A model generated the notes under the pieces. The model was not told the origin of the DNA. It was given only the letters and a program-made list of their open reading frames with translations, and did not search any database. From the NCBI GenBank assembly GCA_002007465.1, contig LNAC01000272.1, positions 1,700,527-1,764,526 of the forward strand: a stretch of DNA of 64,000 bases, given 5' to 3'. The position numbers and the translations under genes were made by a program. Position 1 is the stretch's first letter. Every line of letters begins with the position of its first letter. The stretch comes from Ailurus styani (Eukaryota; Chordata; Mammalia; Carnivora; Ailuridae). Shown here one piece after another: positions 1 through 12,136 of this stretch.

Positions 1-577
1 CTCCTAATAAATTGTCTCCAGAGCCAAGGTTTTCGATTGTAGAATATCAATCTTTTGTTTGATTATTTGTTTTTGAGAGAGAGAGAGGAGGTCTTCGGAG
101 ACTAGATTGACCAAAAGCTCTAAATGCAGGAGGTATAAAGGTTTTTTTTTTTATAAAAAAAAGTTTTGAAAGAGAATACATGTTGTTATAAGATTTAGTT
201 CTTGTCCAAAAGGACATAAAAATTCAGCGGGGTGGCAGGAGGACACCATGGTGCCTCCCGAGTGAGTCTGGTGAATAACTCCAGAGGGTTATAGGAAGAA
301 CCCAAGAACATTGGTTTCTATGTCTTGCTTTTTTGGGGTGGCACCTGTGAACGTCTCACAGAGACCCTGCATTCCTCATAAAACCAGAGGTGCAGAGTAG
401 TAATGGCCGGGAAAGGCAGTCAGGGCCGGGGGGCAGAGGCACCTCCGGGGTCCTAAGCACCCAGGACTGAATCATGGCCCCCATGGAGGGTGGCTTCAAG
501 GTACAGGGTACATGTCGTGGGCCATTAAAAGACATGCCAGAATGGTGCACATCACAAGTGCTGGAGACAAAAAGATG
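1..577. other. Unassigned sequence, no gene seen
   Basis: No coding frame with recognisable protein content. It has short GA and poly-T runs (about 77-88 and 141-152) and a moderately G-rich part from 230 to 500. The 142-residue minus-strand open frame at 356-784 runs on into an antisense L1 fragment and resembles no protein I know, so I treat it as a chance frame. Confidence 0.5.
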
Positions 578-2272
578 AATGCAACAGAATAGGGACCCCA
601 GAAATAGACCCACATAAATGCAGTCAACTGATCTTTGACAAAGGAGCAAAGGCACTACAATGGAGAAAGACAGTCTCTTCAACACACGCTGCTGGAACAA
701 CTGGACACCCACCTGCAAAAGAAAAAAAATGAATCCAGACACAGAGCTTACATCCCTTCCAAAAATTAATGCAAAAGGGATCACAGAGACAAAATGTAAA
801 ATGCAGAACTGTGGAGGTCCTGGAAGATCATACAGGAGAAAAGTCTAAATGATCCTGGGTTAGCTATGATTTTTTTAGGTACAAAACCAAAGGCATGATC
901 CATGAGCAAAAGAATTGATTAGCTGGACTTCATTAGAATTAACAACTTCAGCTCTGCAAAAGACAACTGTCAAGAAAATGAGAAGACAAGCCCCAGCTTT
1001 GGTGCTAATATTGGCAAAAGACCCATCTGATAAAGGATTATTATCTAAAATGTACCAAAAAACACTTAACACTCAACACAACAGACAACCCCATTTAAAA
1101 AATAGACAAAAGGGGCACCTGGGTGGCTCAGTGGGTTAAAGCCTCTACCTTCAGCTCAGGTCATGATCTCAGCGTCCTGGGATCGAGGCCCACATCAGGC
1201 TCTCTACTCAGCAGGGAGCCTGCTTCCTCCTCTCCCTGCCTCTCTACCTACTTGTAATCTCTCTCTGTGTGTCAAATAAATAAATAAAGTCTTTAAAAAA
1301 AAATAGACAAAAGGCTTGAACAGACATCTCATCAAAGAAGATACGCAGATGACAAATAAGCTTATAAGGAAAGTGGTCCACATCACATGTCATCAGGGAG
1401 ATGCAAATTAAAACAGTAATGAGATACATGCCTGCTAGAATAACCAAAATCTGGAACCCTGACAACACCACATGTGGCTGGGGACTTGGAGTGACAGAAC
1501 CCTCCTGTGCTGGTGAAATTGAGACCCTGTGGCCACCTCATCAGTTAGCTTGGCAGTTTCTCACCAAACTAAACACACTCCTACCATAAGATCTAACAAT
1601 CGCTTGCCTTGGTATTTGCCCAAACAAAACCGTTGTCCATGCCTGAGGATGCTTCTAGCAGCTTCGCTCATAATTGCCAAAAAGTGGAAGCAACCCAGGT
1701 GTCCTTCAGCAGGCGAATGGGTAAACTGTGGCACACCCAGACCATGGAATATTCTTCAGCACTGAAAACAAATGCCACGTCAGGCCATGCACAGACACGG
1801 AAGGAGCTTAGACACATATTAAGAAGGGAAAGAAGCCAGTCTGAAAAGGCTACATTCTGTATGCTTCCCCCTCCCTAGGGATCTGAAATGGCAAAATTAC
1901 AGAGACAGTAAAAAGATCAGGGGTTGCCACGGTTTGGGTGGAGAGGAAGGATGGATAGGCAGAGCACAGAGGACTTTTGCAGTGAAACCATTCTGCATGA
2001 TACCCTGATGGCGGATACATGTCATTATATGTTTGCCCAAACCCATAAAATGTACAACACCAAGGGTGACCCCTGATATAAACTCCTGACTTTGGGTGAT
2101 AATGATGTGACAATTTGTTGATGCCAACAAATGTGCCGTTCTGATGGGGGATGGTCAGAGTGGGCCAGGCTGTGTGTGGGAGTGGGGACGGGAGGTACAT
2201 GGGAACTCTACTGACCTTTCACTCAATTTTGCTATAAACCTACAATGTGCTTTAGAAAGTAAAGCCAATTAG
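578..2272 (+). mobile_element. Old LINE-1 (L1M-type) ORF2 end and 3' UTR, split by a SINE
   Basis: The sense strand follows the last third of L1 ORF2 and its 3' UTR. The phrase for a protein like 'QNRDPRNRP' lies near 585. It is followed by the 'LFNTRCWNNWTPTC' segment near 672-714, the 'CTSSLSL'-like region, and 'SNQKVEATQVSFSRRMGKLW' in shifted frames around 1670-1730. The 3' UTR includes the signature 'ttttgctataaacctacaat' near 2227 and the end '...agaaagtaaagcc'. Many stops and frameshifts show it is long dead. The SINE at 1113-1300 interrupts it, with the L1 text resuming directly after the duplicated target. Confidence 0.8.
1113..1300 (+). mobile_element. CAN-SIN (SINEC-type) tRNA-Lys SINE
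   Basis: Full-length SINE with the tRNA-like left arm (A box 'tggctcagtgggttaaa', B box 'ggtcatgatctcag...gatcgaggccc'), a pyrimidine-rich right part, and an 'aaataaataaata' tail. Target-site duplication 'aaatagacaaaagg' lies on both sides (about 1100-1112 and 1301-1313). It carries 'agcgtcc' and 'cttgtaatctctctctgtgt', which it shares with the SINE at 56486. Confidence 0.93.
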
Positions 2273-4019
2273 AGAATTAGTGGATGCTAACAGGTCAACA
2301 GAGACTATCTGGAATGGGAAACCCTTCATTTGAGGACAATCTGAAGGGAAGACTATGGACCCAGACACGCCATTTACTTCCTTATCCTCAACCCCAGAAC
2401 TTCCATCATCTCCAGGGAGAAAGGAAGAAGAGATAGGAGCTGAGTTGTGAGAAGAGTTTCCAAATGACTGACTGGTTATCCAACAGACCAACCCTCAAAC
2501 TAGGGGTGATGGGCTTTACTCTGAGTTACTCTGAGTTGGAAAAGTCAACTTTTCTGGGGTCAGCAACACTGAAAGCTGGAGAACCAAACTAATTGCATAG
2601 GGTTCCGTTACGGAGAGAAACAAAGAATATCACACATCTGGGTCTTGTCACTCTCCATATTCAAATCCACTCCCTGTACTTCATGAAGTCACATGTCAGT
2701 GTCTGATCTTAAAAAAGAATCTGCAGGAAAATGCACTCAGCTTACAAACAGCAGCTATGAGGTGACATCTGCCAGGTGAGACCCACCAACACATCTCCTG
2801 GCTGGCATCTTCCCCATCCCTCACGGTGAGCTCAGCCCTTTCCCATTGAACCTGCCATTCTAGTGCACACAGGGCACACAACCCTCACCGGGGAGGCTAC
2901 CTTAAGTCAAACACCAAACATGGCTCAGCATCCTGATGTCTAGAACATCAGGATACCGTCAGACTCACTGTTCAGAGAGGGCAGGCAAAGGTGGGCCGCA
3001 CAGAGCATCTGCAGGGGATCAGCAGGGAATTGAAGCCAATGTCCTTCTGCATTTCCCCGGAGACAAGATGGTGCTATACGAGGGCCCCATTCCTCAGACA
3101 CAGCCTGTCCTGGGATAGCTCTGCACCAACGAGCCTTGTACCCAACTCAGAGAGACGTGAGTCCAAGGTCCCTCCGCAGATCTGTCTCCCTCTGACAACT
3201 CGGAAGTTTCTGAGAGCATGCCTGAGCCACACCACAATTATCATTAAAACCTATAAGGCAACCAGGATAGAAACCCACTTACATACCATTTCCTGTGTCA
3301 TCTTTGGGGTCATACGCATGACACACAGGATTGGCACCTTGTTGAGTTATGAAAGTTGTCTCTGACATGGATGGAGCTTTAGAAGCCTGGCTACCTGTCT
3401 TCACTGTTCTTTTGACCCAAGGGCTGATCGTTTCTCCCTCATCCTGGTTGTGGCCAAGAGACAAAATGTGGAAATTGCACTTGGGCCTAAGAAACACCCA
3501 GAGGGATTTTCCTCTGTGGGCAGGGGCCCATTACAATTCTGAATCATGAAGCATTGACCCAGAGACCATGGCTTTTCTCCATCTAGGAAAGAGGCAGCCG
3601 TTTTCCTGGGCACTCCTGGGCTCTTGTCCGTGTTAAGGACCATGCTCTCCAAGATGACACTGCGTCCCAGCTAGCCTACCCTGCAGGTGTCTCAGTGGGC
3701 CACGGTGATGACCAGGTGGCCATTAAACTCCCCCTGACCCCTGCGCAATGGAGGCTGTGAGGCTCTCAGTTGGTGTTCAGATTAAATTATACTTTGGGGA
3801 GAACCACCAGAAATGTGTCATTATCTACCAAAAGTCAAGGGAAGCCCTGCAGAAATCTGTGAACTCTTCCGTGCATCTTGGCAAAGAACATACTGTGCTG
3901 ATTATGTTCTCTTCGTCCTCCTGCTTACCCCCGCATAAGCTGGAGGCTGTTCTCTACCCTTCTCTGCCATTCTCTGCCTGCTTCATGCCTCGAGGCTAGA
4001 CCTACCAGACCCATCCTCC
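2273..4019. other. Unassigned single-copy-looking DNA
   Basis: Balanced base composition with no recognised repeat family and no convincing exon. Open frames up to 124 residues on both strands (for example 2991-3365 plus) show no protein family features. Confidence 0.45.
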
Positions 4020-4400
4020 AGGTTCCCTTGTCCACCGGCCTCTGGTGGATCAACCAATGGGAGGTACCTTCAAGAGATGGGGGGCTGGAGTAGAGAGGGT
4101 CCAGCCTGTCTCTTCCCAGTTGCTTCCTACTGAGACGCAGAGGCTGTGTCCCTCAGCGGCTGCAACTCCTGCTGGGCCCTTCCTCCCCAGCTCTGGCTCT
4201 CATAGGCTTGGAGAACATGGCCCAGACCCTAACCTAGTCCCACACTCCTTTGGATCAGGGCGGCGGTGGCGACAGTGGGGGTGGGGATGGGGGGACAGAC
4301 TCCTGTTCTTCCCAGTGCCAGGGCTCCCTGCTGGTTCTGTCCCACACTCTGTTCTTAAGGAGCCATCTGGTGCTCCTGCAGCCCTGACTCACACTCCCTC
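4020..4400 (+). repeat. Possible ancient dispersed repeat, GC-rich
   Basis: The order of phrases resembles a common, ancient mammalian dispersed repeat whose family name I cannot assign: 'ctctggtggatcaaccaatg', then 'tgtgtccctcagcggctgca', then 'tctggctctcataggcttgg', then a G-rich stretch. A RepeatMasker run would settle it. Confidence 0.3.
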
Positions 4401-4888
4401 CTCCCCTTGGGGCGGATGAAAGAGCGCAAGAGTCTGAGAGCCTCCAGTGGGTTGTGTTGTTGCCAATGAGCTTGGCTTCAACCCTGTGTTACTTGTTGCT
4501 CTCCAGAGTGGACCCTCTGCCCCTTTCTGTGACTACAGAGAGAGAGAGGAGAGCTTCTGGAAAGTGCTGACTGGTTTTGAATGCTGTGTGACGACCAGGC
4601 TTGGGACTTCTGAAGCTGGAATTCAGCCGGGCGGTGACTTTTATCTTTGCTCTTTTCATTCCTGAGATCGCTAGGACCCATATCAAAAAGACTATATGCA
4701 AAGGAATCTATTTAATTTGATGCTTCTTTCTTTCTCCACAATAGTAAAATGTATTCACACAGTTTACCAAAAGTTGTTGAAATCACCCCAACCAACATGA
4801 AACAAGAGGACCAACATTTCTTCAGTCTATAGCTGAACCTATATCCTTCATACTGGGAACTTTGCAGTGAACCTTTATAAAGTTGGTT
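4401..4888. other. Unassigned sequence
   Basis: No recognised gene or repeat. It ends at the poly-T that begins the antisense L1. Confidence 0.4.
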
Positions 4889-5540
4889 TTTTTTAATTTT
4901 TTTATAATGTTATGTTAGTCGTCATACAGTACATCTTTAATTTTTGATGTCATGTTCCATAATTCACTATTAGTGTATAACACCCAGTGCTCCATGCAAT
5001 CCGTGCCCTCCTTAATCCCCACCACCAGGCTCACCCATCCCCCCACCCCCCTCCCCTCCATAACCCTCAGTTTGTTTCCTGGAGTCCACAGTCTCTCATG
5101 GTTCGTCTCCCCCTCTGATTTCCCCCCCTTCATTTTTCCCTTCCTTCTCCTAATGTCCTCCGTGTTATTCCTTATGCTCCACAAGTAAGCGAAACCATAT
5201 GATAATTGTTTTTCTCTGACTGACTTATTTCACTCAGCATAATCTCCTCCAGTTCCGTCCATGTTGATACAAAAGTTGGGTATTCATCCTTTCTGATAGC
5301 TGAGTAATATTCCATTGTACATATGGATCACATTTTCTTTATCCATTCGTCTGCTGAAGGACATCTGGTCTCCTTCCACAGTTTGGCGATTGTGGACATT
5401 GATGCTATGAACATCGGGGGTACATATGGCCCTTCTTTTCACTACATCTGTATCTTTGGGGTAAATACCTAGTAGTGCAATTGCTGGGTCATAGGGTAGT
5501 TTTATTTTTAACTTTTTGAGGAACCTCCACACTGACACTT
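4889..5540 (-). mobile_element. Carnivore LINE-1, 5'-truncated 3' end (antisense)
   Basis: Read on the minus strand, this is the C-terminal part of L1 ORF2 followed by the 3' UTR and poly-A. The peptide 'VWRFLKKLKIKLPYDPAIAL' lies near 5465-5535, then '...GIYPKDTDVVKRRAIC'. The 3' end is of the 'gcactgggtgttatac...' type, with 'gtactgtatgacgactaaca' next to the poly-A. The element is truncated just upstream of the 'VWRFL' block. I could not find a clear target-site duplication. ORF2 is broken by frameshifts. Confidence 0.9.
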
Positions 5541-6029
5541 ATTTTTAAGAGCTATAAAGACATTTAAAGGAAAAAACAATCCCTTACTAATTAAGGTAAG
5601 GGAATTCCATTGATTTGTACCAAATCTTGTAGTAAAAGCCCCTACTGATTTTTCAAAGGACCGCATAATGATAATTTCAAAGGGCATAGCAGAAATTATG
5701 AACATGTGGCTGAGACATCAATGTGGATGTACGCAGAGAAGTTATTTTACTATGAATTATAGAAACTTCCTACCTTCACCCACCACCCTTGGTCTTTTTC
5801 TAGAATTTCTAATTATTATTAATAATGCACATTTATTTTTGGCAGGTGGTAGGCTACCTTTGGAGACATACGAATTTCTATTCTGCTTTTCTTTGTGGAA
5901 TCTTTTTCACAGACAGTTTTGGGTGTCCCTTACCCATGATTTTTAGTAGGTACATAAGATTCTACCAGGTAGTATGGTTTGCTAGCTAATGCCTATTCAC
6001 GGGTAGTTAGATTGTTTCCAATAAGCAGG
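5541..6029. other. Unassigned AT-rich sequence
   Basis: No recognised gene or repeat. The 92-residue plus-strand frame at 5668-5946 has no family features. Confidence 0.4.
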
Positions 6030-6520
6030 CTGTGATACCTAATTTTATGCCTCGATACAGAATGCCCAGATACTTAGTCAAGCATTATTCTGGCTATTTC
6101 TGTAAGGGAATCTTTGGGTGAAAGTAACATTTATATTTAGGCTTTGCCTAAAGTAGAATGCCCTCCATAATCCTCCCGTCAGTTGAAGATGTGACCAGAA
6201 CAAAAGACTGACCCTCCCCTAGGGAAGAGACTTATTCCAGGAGAGGCCTTCAGACTTGAACTGGAACATCAACTTCTTTTGTCTGCAGACACAAATAGAA
6301 ACATCATCCCTTCCTGGACCGCCATCCCAGTAGCCTTCAGACCGGTCCTACACCACCGTCTCTCCTGCATCTCTGGCCTCACAAGCCCACCCTACAGACA
6401 TGGGTACGTGCCAGCCTCTGTAATCACAAGGCCAATTCCTTCTAATCATCTCCATCTCCACATACATATACCATTAGTCCTATTTCTCTGGAAAACGCTC
6501 ACTAATCCACAGGTGGTCCC
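6030..6520 (+). repeat. LTR-like ancient dispersed repeat (diverged copy)
   Basis: Starts 'tgatacctaattttatg' and ends near 'tctctggaaaacgctcacta'. Between these are 'gttgaagatgtgaccagaac', 'gaactggaacatcaac' and 'aaggccaattccttctaatc'. The same phrase order occurs in the better-preserved copy at 29840-30350, so both belong to one family. The TG...CA-like ends and length suit a solo LTR, but I cannot name the family safely. Confidence 0.5.
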
Positions 6521-7349
6521 TAGAAGTGGACTCTTTAGGAAGCCAATAGAATCATATTTGCTGTACTTGAGAATCTGAAAACTGTTTATCTCTTTCTCTG
6601 CTAGAAACACCAGGGGGCAACACTTAAGGTGCACTCTTCTCTTGCATGGGGAGCCATGACCCTTTGTGGCTGATTGAATTCATCAGAACTGAGTTTAGAA
6701 GTTTTATTTCACAACAGAACATTCTATGACTACCCAGTGTTTCCTAGTTCTTGGAGCATTCTGCTTCAACTTTGCTTATTCTGACAATAAATTATTAAGA
6801 TGTAATTGCAGTTTGAAAGTAAGAAGAAATGAGAAACAATGCTATTCTGAGGTTAAGTGTCATGAAGAAGAAAGAAATGGTTTGCTCCTCAGGAACTTCT
6901 AGATGTCTAATGATTGGGCTGAGGGTGGGATTTGGTGGGAGAAGAGGCAGATGACACTGGCTAACAATGTAAAGAAATTGGGAATTGAGAGGGAGAAGTC
7001 ACAAAAAGGTACAGAGAATAACAGAGCAAGGGCAAATGCCTTGCAGTTTAGCTTTGAACAAGCTGAAGACCCAACATGGTGCTCTGAGGAGGAGGAGGAA
7101 GCCCAGAACGGGCTGGTCGAGGAGAAGACATAAGGGCCGGTGAGGACCTTGCCCCCTCTGCTTTAGGTCTGAGAAAAGTCATCACAGAGTGAAGACCACA
7201 CAATGGCCACAGGCAGGCTCGGAAGCTTCCATTTGGGCAAAGCAGAACTGACTCTGATATAACTAAGCTTTTCTCATCTAACACGTAATTCTGCAGCCTG
7301 GAAGACAACGAGCTGGATGGGGTCCCTACTAGAGATGGTTAAAGGAGCT
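6521..7349. other. Unassigned sequence
   Basis: No recognised gene or repeat. Short open frames at 6903-7133 (plus) and 7048-7308 (minus) overlap each other and look like chance frames in purine-rich DNA. Confidence 0.4.
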
Positions 7350-7610
7350 AAGGAGTCTGAACCAGGAAAAACTCGGGACTAATGTGACAGCTGTCTTCAA
7401 ATATCTGAGGGCTCACCATATGGAAGAGAAGATACACTTCTGACCAGTGGAGAGAATTCACAGAGAAACAGATTTTGGCTTAATAGAAGGGACATTTCCT
7501 AGTAATTAAAACTGTCACACGATGTAGTGGATAAGCTGGGGGACGTTGAGACCTCTACACACTGGAAGTGTTCAGGCTGGCAGGCCATCTGTCAGAGATA
7601 CTATCAAACC
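7350..7610 (+). repeat. Possible ancient mammalian dispersed repeat
   Basis: The phrase order 'tgtcttcaaatatctgaggg', 'atatggaagagaagatac', 'tttcctagtaattaaaactg', 'agtgttcaggctggcagg', 'catctgtcagagatac' matches a repeat common in mammalian DNA whose family I do not assign. Confidence 0.4.
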
Positions 7611-7639
7611 AGATGACTCACTTTTAAAAATAACATTTT

Positions 7640-8258
7640 GTAATCATTACTAGAGTGGAATATGTCCACAGATGATGATTTGAAAAATAAAGTGTTAAGA
7701 AGAAAAGAAGCATCTCTAACCCCACCATCCATGGTCGAACACTGTTCACAGTTTGATGTGTTTCCATTTGGTACCTTCTTCTATACAATAAAAATCCACG
7801 TAAGTACTTTGCAAGAGCATATATATTTTACATGTCATGTGGTTTTCACAAAATACATATGTACTACCTGTGAAGTTGTGTGGCTTATTGTCTTTAATTA
7901 TATAAGATTTCTTGGGGTTAGAAAATAGTCCTCTGAAACATGATTTAATGTTGTGCATGAATGGAAGTGTCTGTGTTCTTCATACAGTCTCTCACTGAAT
8001 ATCTTCACACACACACACACACACACACATGATCACACACATGCGTGTGTGTGCACTTTTTGTTGGGGGGAATAATCTTAGCAATATTGAGTCACAAAAC
8101 ATGGACATTTTTGAGTCTCTTGATGCAAGAGAGGCTTCCAGAAAATATATATCCATTTACAACGTCAAAAGTTTATGGGAGCTCTGTCTTCATGACAGTC
8201 TTGCCAACAATCAATCATACTATGTTTTAAGGTATTTGCCAATTTGATAACTAAAATT
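7640..8258 (-). mobile_element. Probable very old L1-lineage fragment (antisense)
   Basis: Antisense L1-like phrases include 'gccaacaatcaatcatac' and 'atttgccaatttgataac', in the order seen in antisense L1M ORF2 ends. Divergence is high. A (CA)n microsatellite at 8006-8028 sits inside it. Confidence 0.45.
8006..8028. repeat. (CA)n microsatellite
   Basis: About 11-12 uninterrupted CA units, followed by a looser CA/TG patch to about 8057 containing 'catgcgtgtgtgtgc'. Confidence 0.95.
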
Positions 8259-8271
8259 CTGCTTCATTTTT

Positions 8272-8453
8272 TAAAAAGATTTTATTTATTTATTTGACAG
8301 AGAGAGATCACAAGTAGGCAGAGAGGCAGGCTAGAGAGAGAGGGAAGTAGGCTCCCTGCTGAGCAGGGAGCGGGATGTGGGGCTTGATCTTAGGATCCCG
8401 AGATCATGACCTGAGCCGAAGGCAGAGGCTTAACCCACTGAATGAAGCACCAA
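8272..8453 (-). mobile_element. CAN-SIN SINE (antisense)
   Basis: The poly-T/'ttatttatttattt' tail comes first, then the right arm, then the reversed tRNA-like head ending 'aacccactga'. Target-site duplication 'tgcttcattttt' occurs at 8260-8271 and 8454-8465. The head is slightly damaged near its 5' end ('gaatgaagcacc' instead of the usual 'gagccacccaggcgcc'). Confidence 0.9.
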
Positions 8454-8465
8454 TGCTTCATTTTT

Positions 8466-9700
8466 AATAAAATGAATTTCTGTTATTAATAGACTGCATA
8501 ATTTGTAGCTTTTCCTTATTTATTTGTATCTCTCTCCTTTTTAGCTCCTGAGCTCTTAAATTGAGGTGCCACATTTTTCTTATTGATTTATAAAATCATT
8601 TTATATGTTTTTGTCCTAATGTGTTAGTAGTTGAATATCTTAATATTTCATCATATTATGACACATATTTCTGGGTGTATCACTAAAATTTAAGTTTGCA
8701 TGTTTTCCACATCCAAATGCTCTGTATTATTTTTAAATTTCTGTCTTCTTGGTCTGCAACATCTCTCACTATAATTGTAGTGCTTCCCTGTAAGTCTGAA
8801 AATGATAAGTTCAGATATCATCTTTCTATTGATACACTATTGAATCTCACTGAAGCTAGGATATATTTTTCCCATATTCTTCCAAAAAATCTATTTCATA
8901 GGAATAATTTGCATAATTATTCACATCAGCCACCAAATGTGAATAATTATTCACATCAGCCCTTTTCTTAACCACTGAGCATTTTCATATATTGTGTTAT
9001 TTTTCCCTGTGGGGTCATTCTTAGATTTTAATAACATGGAACAGAGTGTGAGTTCTGCCTGGGCCAGGATCACAACCAGTCTTGTTCATCATTATGCTTC
9101 TGCCCCTAAAAAATCACTTAGAGCATAATCAGTTTTGATAAACAGTGTTGCTGTAGTTAGGCTACCTTCACTGCAAATTTATGTATAACAGTTATGTACA
9201 CAGTTATATTTATTTCTAGTTTTTCTACACTAAACTAGCTTTCAAACACTGTAAGACATACCCATCGATTTGGGGACAAATGAATTTTCCTTGCACCATA
9301 AGTAAGTTCTCAAAGTACCCTAAGTTAAATATTCTATCTTTTCTCCCATTGTTTGTAATGTCATCTTTGCTTTGTGCTAAATGTTATACTAAATCTGCTT
9401 CAGTGATCTGTAGGCTTGTTCTTGAGCCAGTGGTCTTTTAAGTATTAGAAATTTATAATATCTCTTCATTTTGGATTGCAAGTAACCCCTCCTTATACAA
9501 ATTTGATTCAGAAAGTATATTGAAAAGTCTTGACCTTTCTTCTGTCCACACAAATGCTAGCGTTTTGTTTTTGTGTGTGTGTCAAGACAAAATTTGTGAA
9601 TTTTGATTGATGTTGTATTAGAGTTATAGATTTATTTCTTGACAGAACACTGAAAGTCAATAAATTACTGGATAATTACCAAATTTTGCAGGAAGAAAAA
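8466..9700. other. Unassigned AT-rich sequence with a short direct duplication
   Basis: No recognised gene or repeat family. The 20-base string 'ataattattcacatcagcc' plus flank is present twice, near 8911 and 8941, separated by 'accaaatgtga'. Confidence 0.45.
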
Positions 9701-11521
9701 TGCCATCCAGGCCTTATTTTCCCTGAAGATCATCTTGCAAGGGTGAAGGAAACTGAGTAACATTCTCGTATATGCAAAAATTCAGAAATAACATCTATAT
9801 ATCCTTGTTTCAAGAAGCCCTTGACTCTATAGGGAGGGAGCAAAATTAAGACACAAGAATAAATAAGGAAGTCATCGTGAACTTGATGTGATGGTGAGAG
9901 CCCGAGGTAGTTCAACAGAGCATAAATCAGAAGAGGAACAAAGCAAATGGGAATGCTGAATGGATGTCAGTTCTCACAATAATTCTTGAAATACAGAACC
10001 TGCCACATTTGAACTATAACTTAGTAGTAATGATTAGAATGTAGAACTTCAGTTTCTATGAACAAAGACAGAGGGTTAGGAGAGGGGCATGGGAAACGAG
10101 GAGCATGACCAAGCAGCATTCTTAAATAAGAGAAACACAAAATAGAGACAAGTCAGCTGAAAGTGTTTTCAAAAATTTTAAATCAGTAGTAAATATGATT
10201 TTTAAAACACGACCAAAGAAAAGCGCTCTTCTAGAAGAAGATGGAAACCATATTTAACCAACATGGAACCAGATCATAAAATTCAGTATTAGAATAGAGG
10301 ATATGCTTCAAAGGAGTCAGTGTATCTTCATTAGGAAACTACTTTACATGGGTTAGAGCTTCCTGTTAGAAGACAACTTATGGCAGATATGATAGAAAAA
10401 ATAACTGTGTGCTTTATGAGAAGGACACCTAAAACAAAGAGGTGGGGGGAAGTAAAATACAAGGACAGGTAAGGATTATTTTAAACAGATGAACATAAAA
10501 GGAATAGACTTGAAACCACAGCAATGGGGAATTAAAACAAAGACTATTATCTAAGACAAAGATGGTCATTTTACATATCGATGTAAGTTAATCTATTCCA
10601 TAAAAGGAAGAGGAATGTGGATGGACTGATAATCCCCAGGGGGGACCCAGGGGGAGGGAAGAGACAATGGGGAGTGGAAGGGTGTCTAGAGACACAGAAG
10701 AGGGCTGAGAGGCAGAGGGTTGTCCTAAAGGAGAATTTGGGGGACCTCAAACATACCCCTGAGGAAGCCATTGCCCCGGGAGAGAGAAAAACAGCAGCAC
10801 AAGCCCAGCACCCCAGAAAGCAAGGTGATCACAACCACGGGAGAGAAACCATAGAGCATTTCATTCTGGGAAAGGGCAGAGACAGGAAGGTATGTGACAG
10901 AGACGGTGGCCTAGAATGACAGCGTGACCAAACTCGCACTCATCACCCAAACTTTCCTGCCTGAGAGTTTTGCCCCTGGGCACCCACGATCTGCCAAGAC
11001 AGCTGCTATCTTTAGTAAAATAGGAACTCAAGAAGGAACATGTCAAGCTCTCTGGGTCAATCTGCATACAAGAAAGACTATAAACTGTTGAGATTTTATG
11101 GAGAAGAGAAAAGCAGGAGCATAAAATAAATGTAGAAATTAATCTTAACTGGTGGAGAGTTTTGGTAGCATGAAATGGCAACACGTGTGTGTAACAAAAG
11201 GTTGGTTACAAATAGTGGATATGAAAAATATAGGAACTGGGATAAAGAACACAACGGATGACCTGAATAGCAAAATCGGCATGGCTGAAGAAGGAATCAG
11301 TACCCAGAACAGGAGAAGACACTCTCAAAGGTGTTAGCAAAAGGTAGTGCAACAGAAAAACCAAGAGAAACGATGACAGATGGAGGAGGCTGTAGAAATG
11401 TCAACATCTGCATAATAGAATTACAGAGAGGAGGGGAAATGTAAGCAAAAGAGAGAATACTTGAGAAATATTTAAAAGAATTTCTCAAAATTTGAAAAAA
11501 AAAAGAAAAAAAACTTGCATC
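9701..11521 (+). mobile_element. Probable very old L1-lineage (HAL1/L1M-like) sequence
   Basis: Purine-rich sense strand without usable frames. The phrases near 10438-10480 ('aagaggtggggggaagtaaa...caaggacagg') and 11335-11480 ('agaaaaaccaagagaaac', 'gaaatgtcaacatctgcat', 'gagaaatatttaaaag') resemble HAL1/L1M interiors. Divergence is strong. The part at 10617-10919 could be unrelated single-copy DNA. Confidence 0.4.
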
Positions 11522-11535
11522 GAAAAACTAGAAGG

Positions 11536-11751
11536 TGGGGCGCCTGGGTGGCTCAGTGGGTTAAGCGTCTGCCTTCAGCTCAGGTCACAATCTCAGGGTC
11601 CTGGGATCGAGCCCCACATCATCGGGCTCTCTGCTCAGCAGGGAGCCTGCTTCCCCCTCTCTCTCTGCCTCTCTGCCTACTTGTGATCTCTCTCTCTGTC
11701 AAATAAATAAAATCTTAAAAAAAAAGAAAGAAAAGAAAAGAAAAAGAAAAA
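11536..11751 (+). mobile_element. CAN-SIN SINE with A-rich GAAA tail
   Basis: Complete SINE: 'ggcgcctgggtggctcag' head, 'ggatcgagccccacat', 'tctctgcctacttgtgatct', 'aaataaataaaatctt' tail, then an expanded (GAAA)n tail from about 11724. A 14-bp target-site duplication 'gaaaaactagaagg' occurs at 11522-11535 and 11752-11765. Confidence 0.95.
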
Positions 11752-11765
11752 GAAAAACTAGAAGG

Positions 11766-12004
11766 GAAGGGAGAATAGTTCCAGGTTCAAAAATGTTTAA
11801 GAACTGTATCAGTCAATTGTAAGGTTTTTGATTTTGTTTGTATCCTAGTTCGAACAAGTGTAAAAAGAAATCTTTCTGATTATTTAATCAGAAAAATCTA
11901 GCACAGACTAGATATTAAATGATGTTAAGGAATTAATGGAATATTTTAGGTGCAGTAATAGTATGGTGGGTATGTTAAAAAGGTGAGCTCTTTTTACTTA
12001 AAGA
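11766..12004 (+). mobile_element. Continuation of old L1-lineage host sequence
   Basis: The text directly continues the purine-rich element interrupted by the SINE at 11536. The phrases 'aagaactgtatcagtcaatt' and 'ctagttcgaacaagtg' have no coding content. Confidence 0.35.
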
Positions 12005-12015
12005 TGCTGAATTTA

Positions 12016-12136
12016 TGTGGCTCCTGGCTGGCTTAGTCAGTGGAGCGTGCAACTCTTGGTCTGGGTGGGGATTGTGAGTTCAAGCCCCATATTGGCTGTG
12101 GAGCCTACTTAAAATTAAAACAAAAACAAAAAAAAC
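12016..12136 (+). mobile_element. Older tRNA-Lys SINE (short SINEC subtype)
   Basis: Head 'ctcctggctggcttagtcag', then 'gcgtgcaactcttggtct', 'gtgagttcaagccccat', and 'gagcctacttaaaattaaaa'. This is the short subtype without the pyrimidine-rich right arm, the same as 28313-28434. A second SINE follows without intervening host sequence. The host words 'ctgaatttat' flank the pair. Confidence 0.85.

Noticed and set aside
1113..1190. tRNA-like A and B boxes as possible tRNA genes
   Set aside because: These are heads of tRNA-Lys-derived SINEs: they lack a proper acceptor stem and continue into the SINE right arm. The same holds for all other SINE heads here.
2991..3365. 124-codon plus frame and similar 70-130-codon frames in unassigned DNA
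   Set aside because: Such lengths are expected by chance in 64 kb searched in six frames; none carries a recognisable motif.
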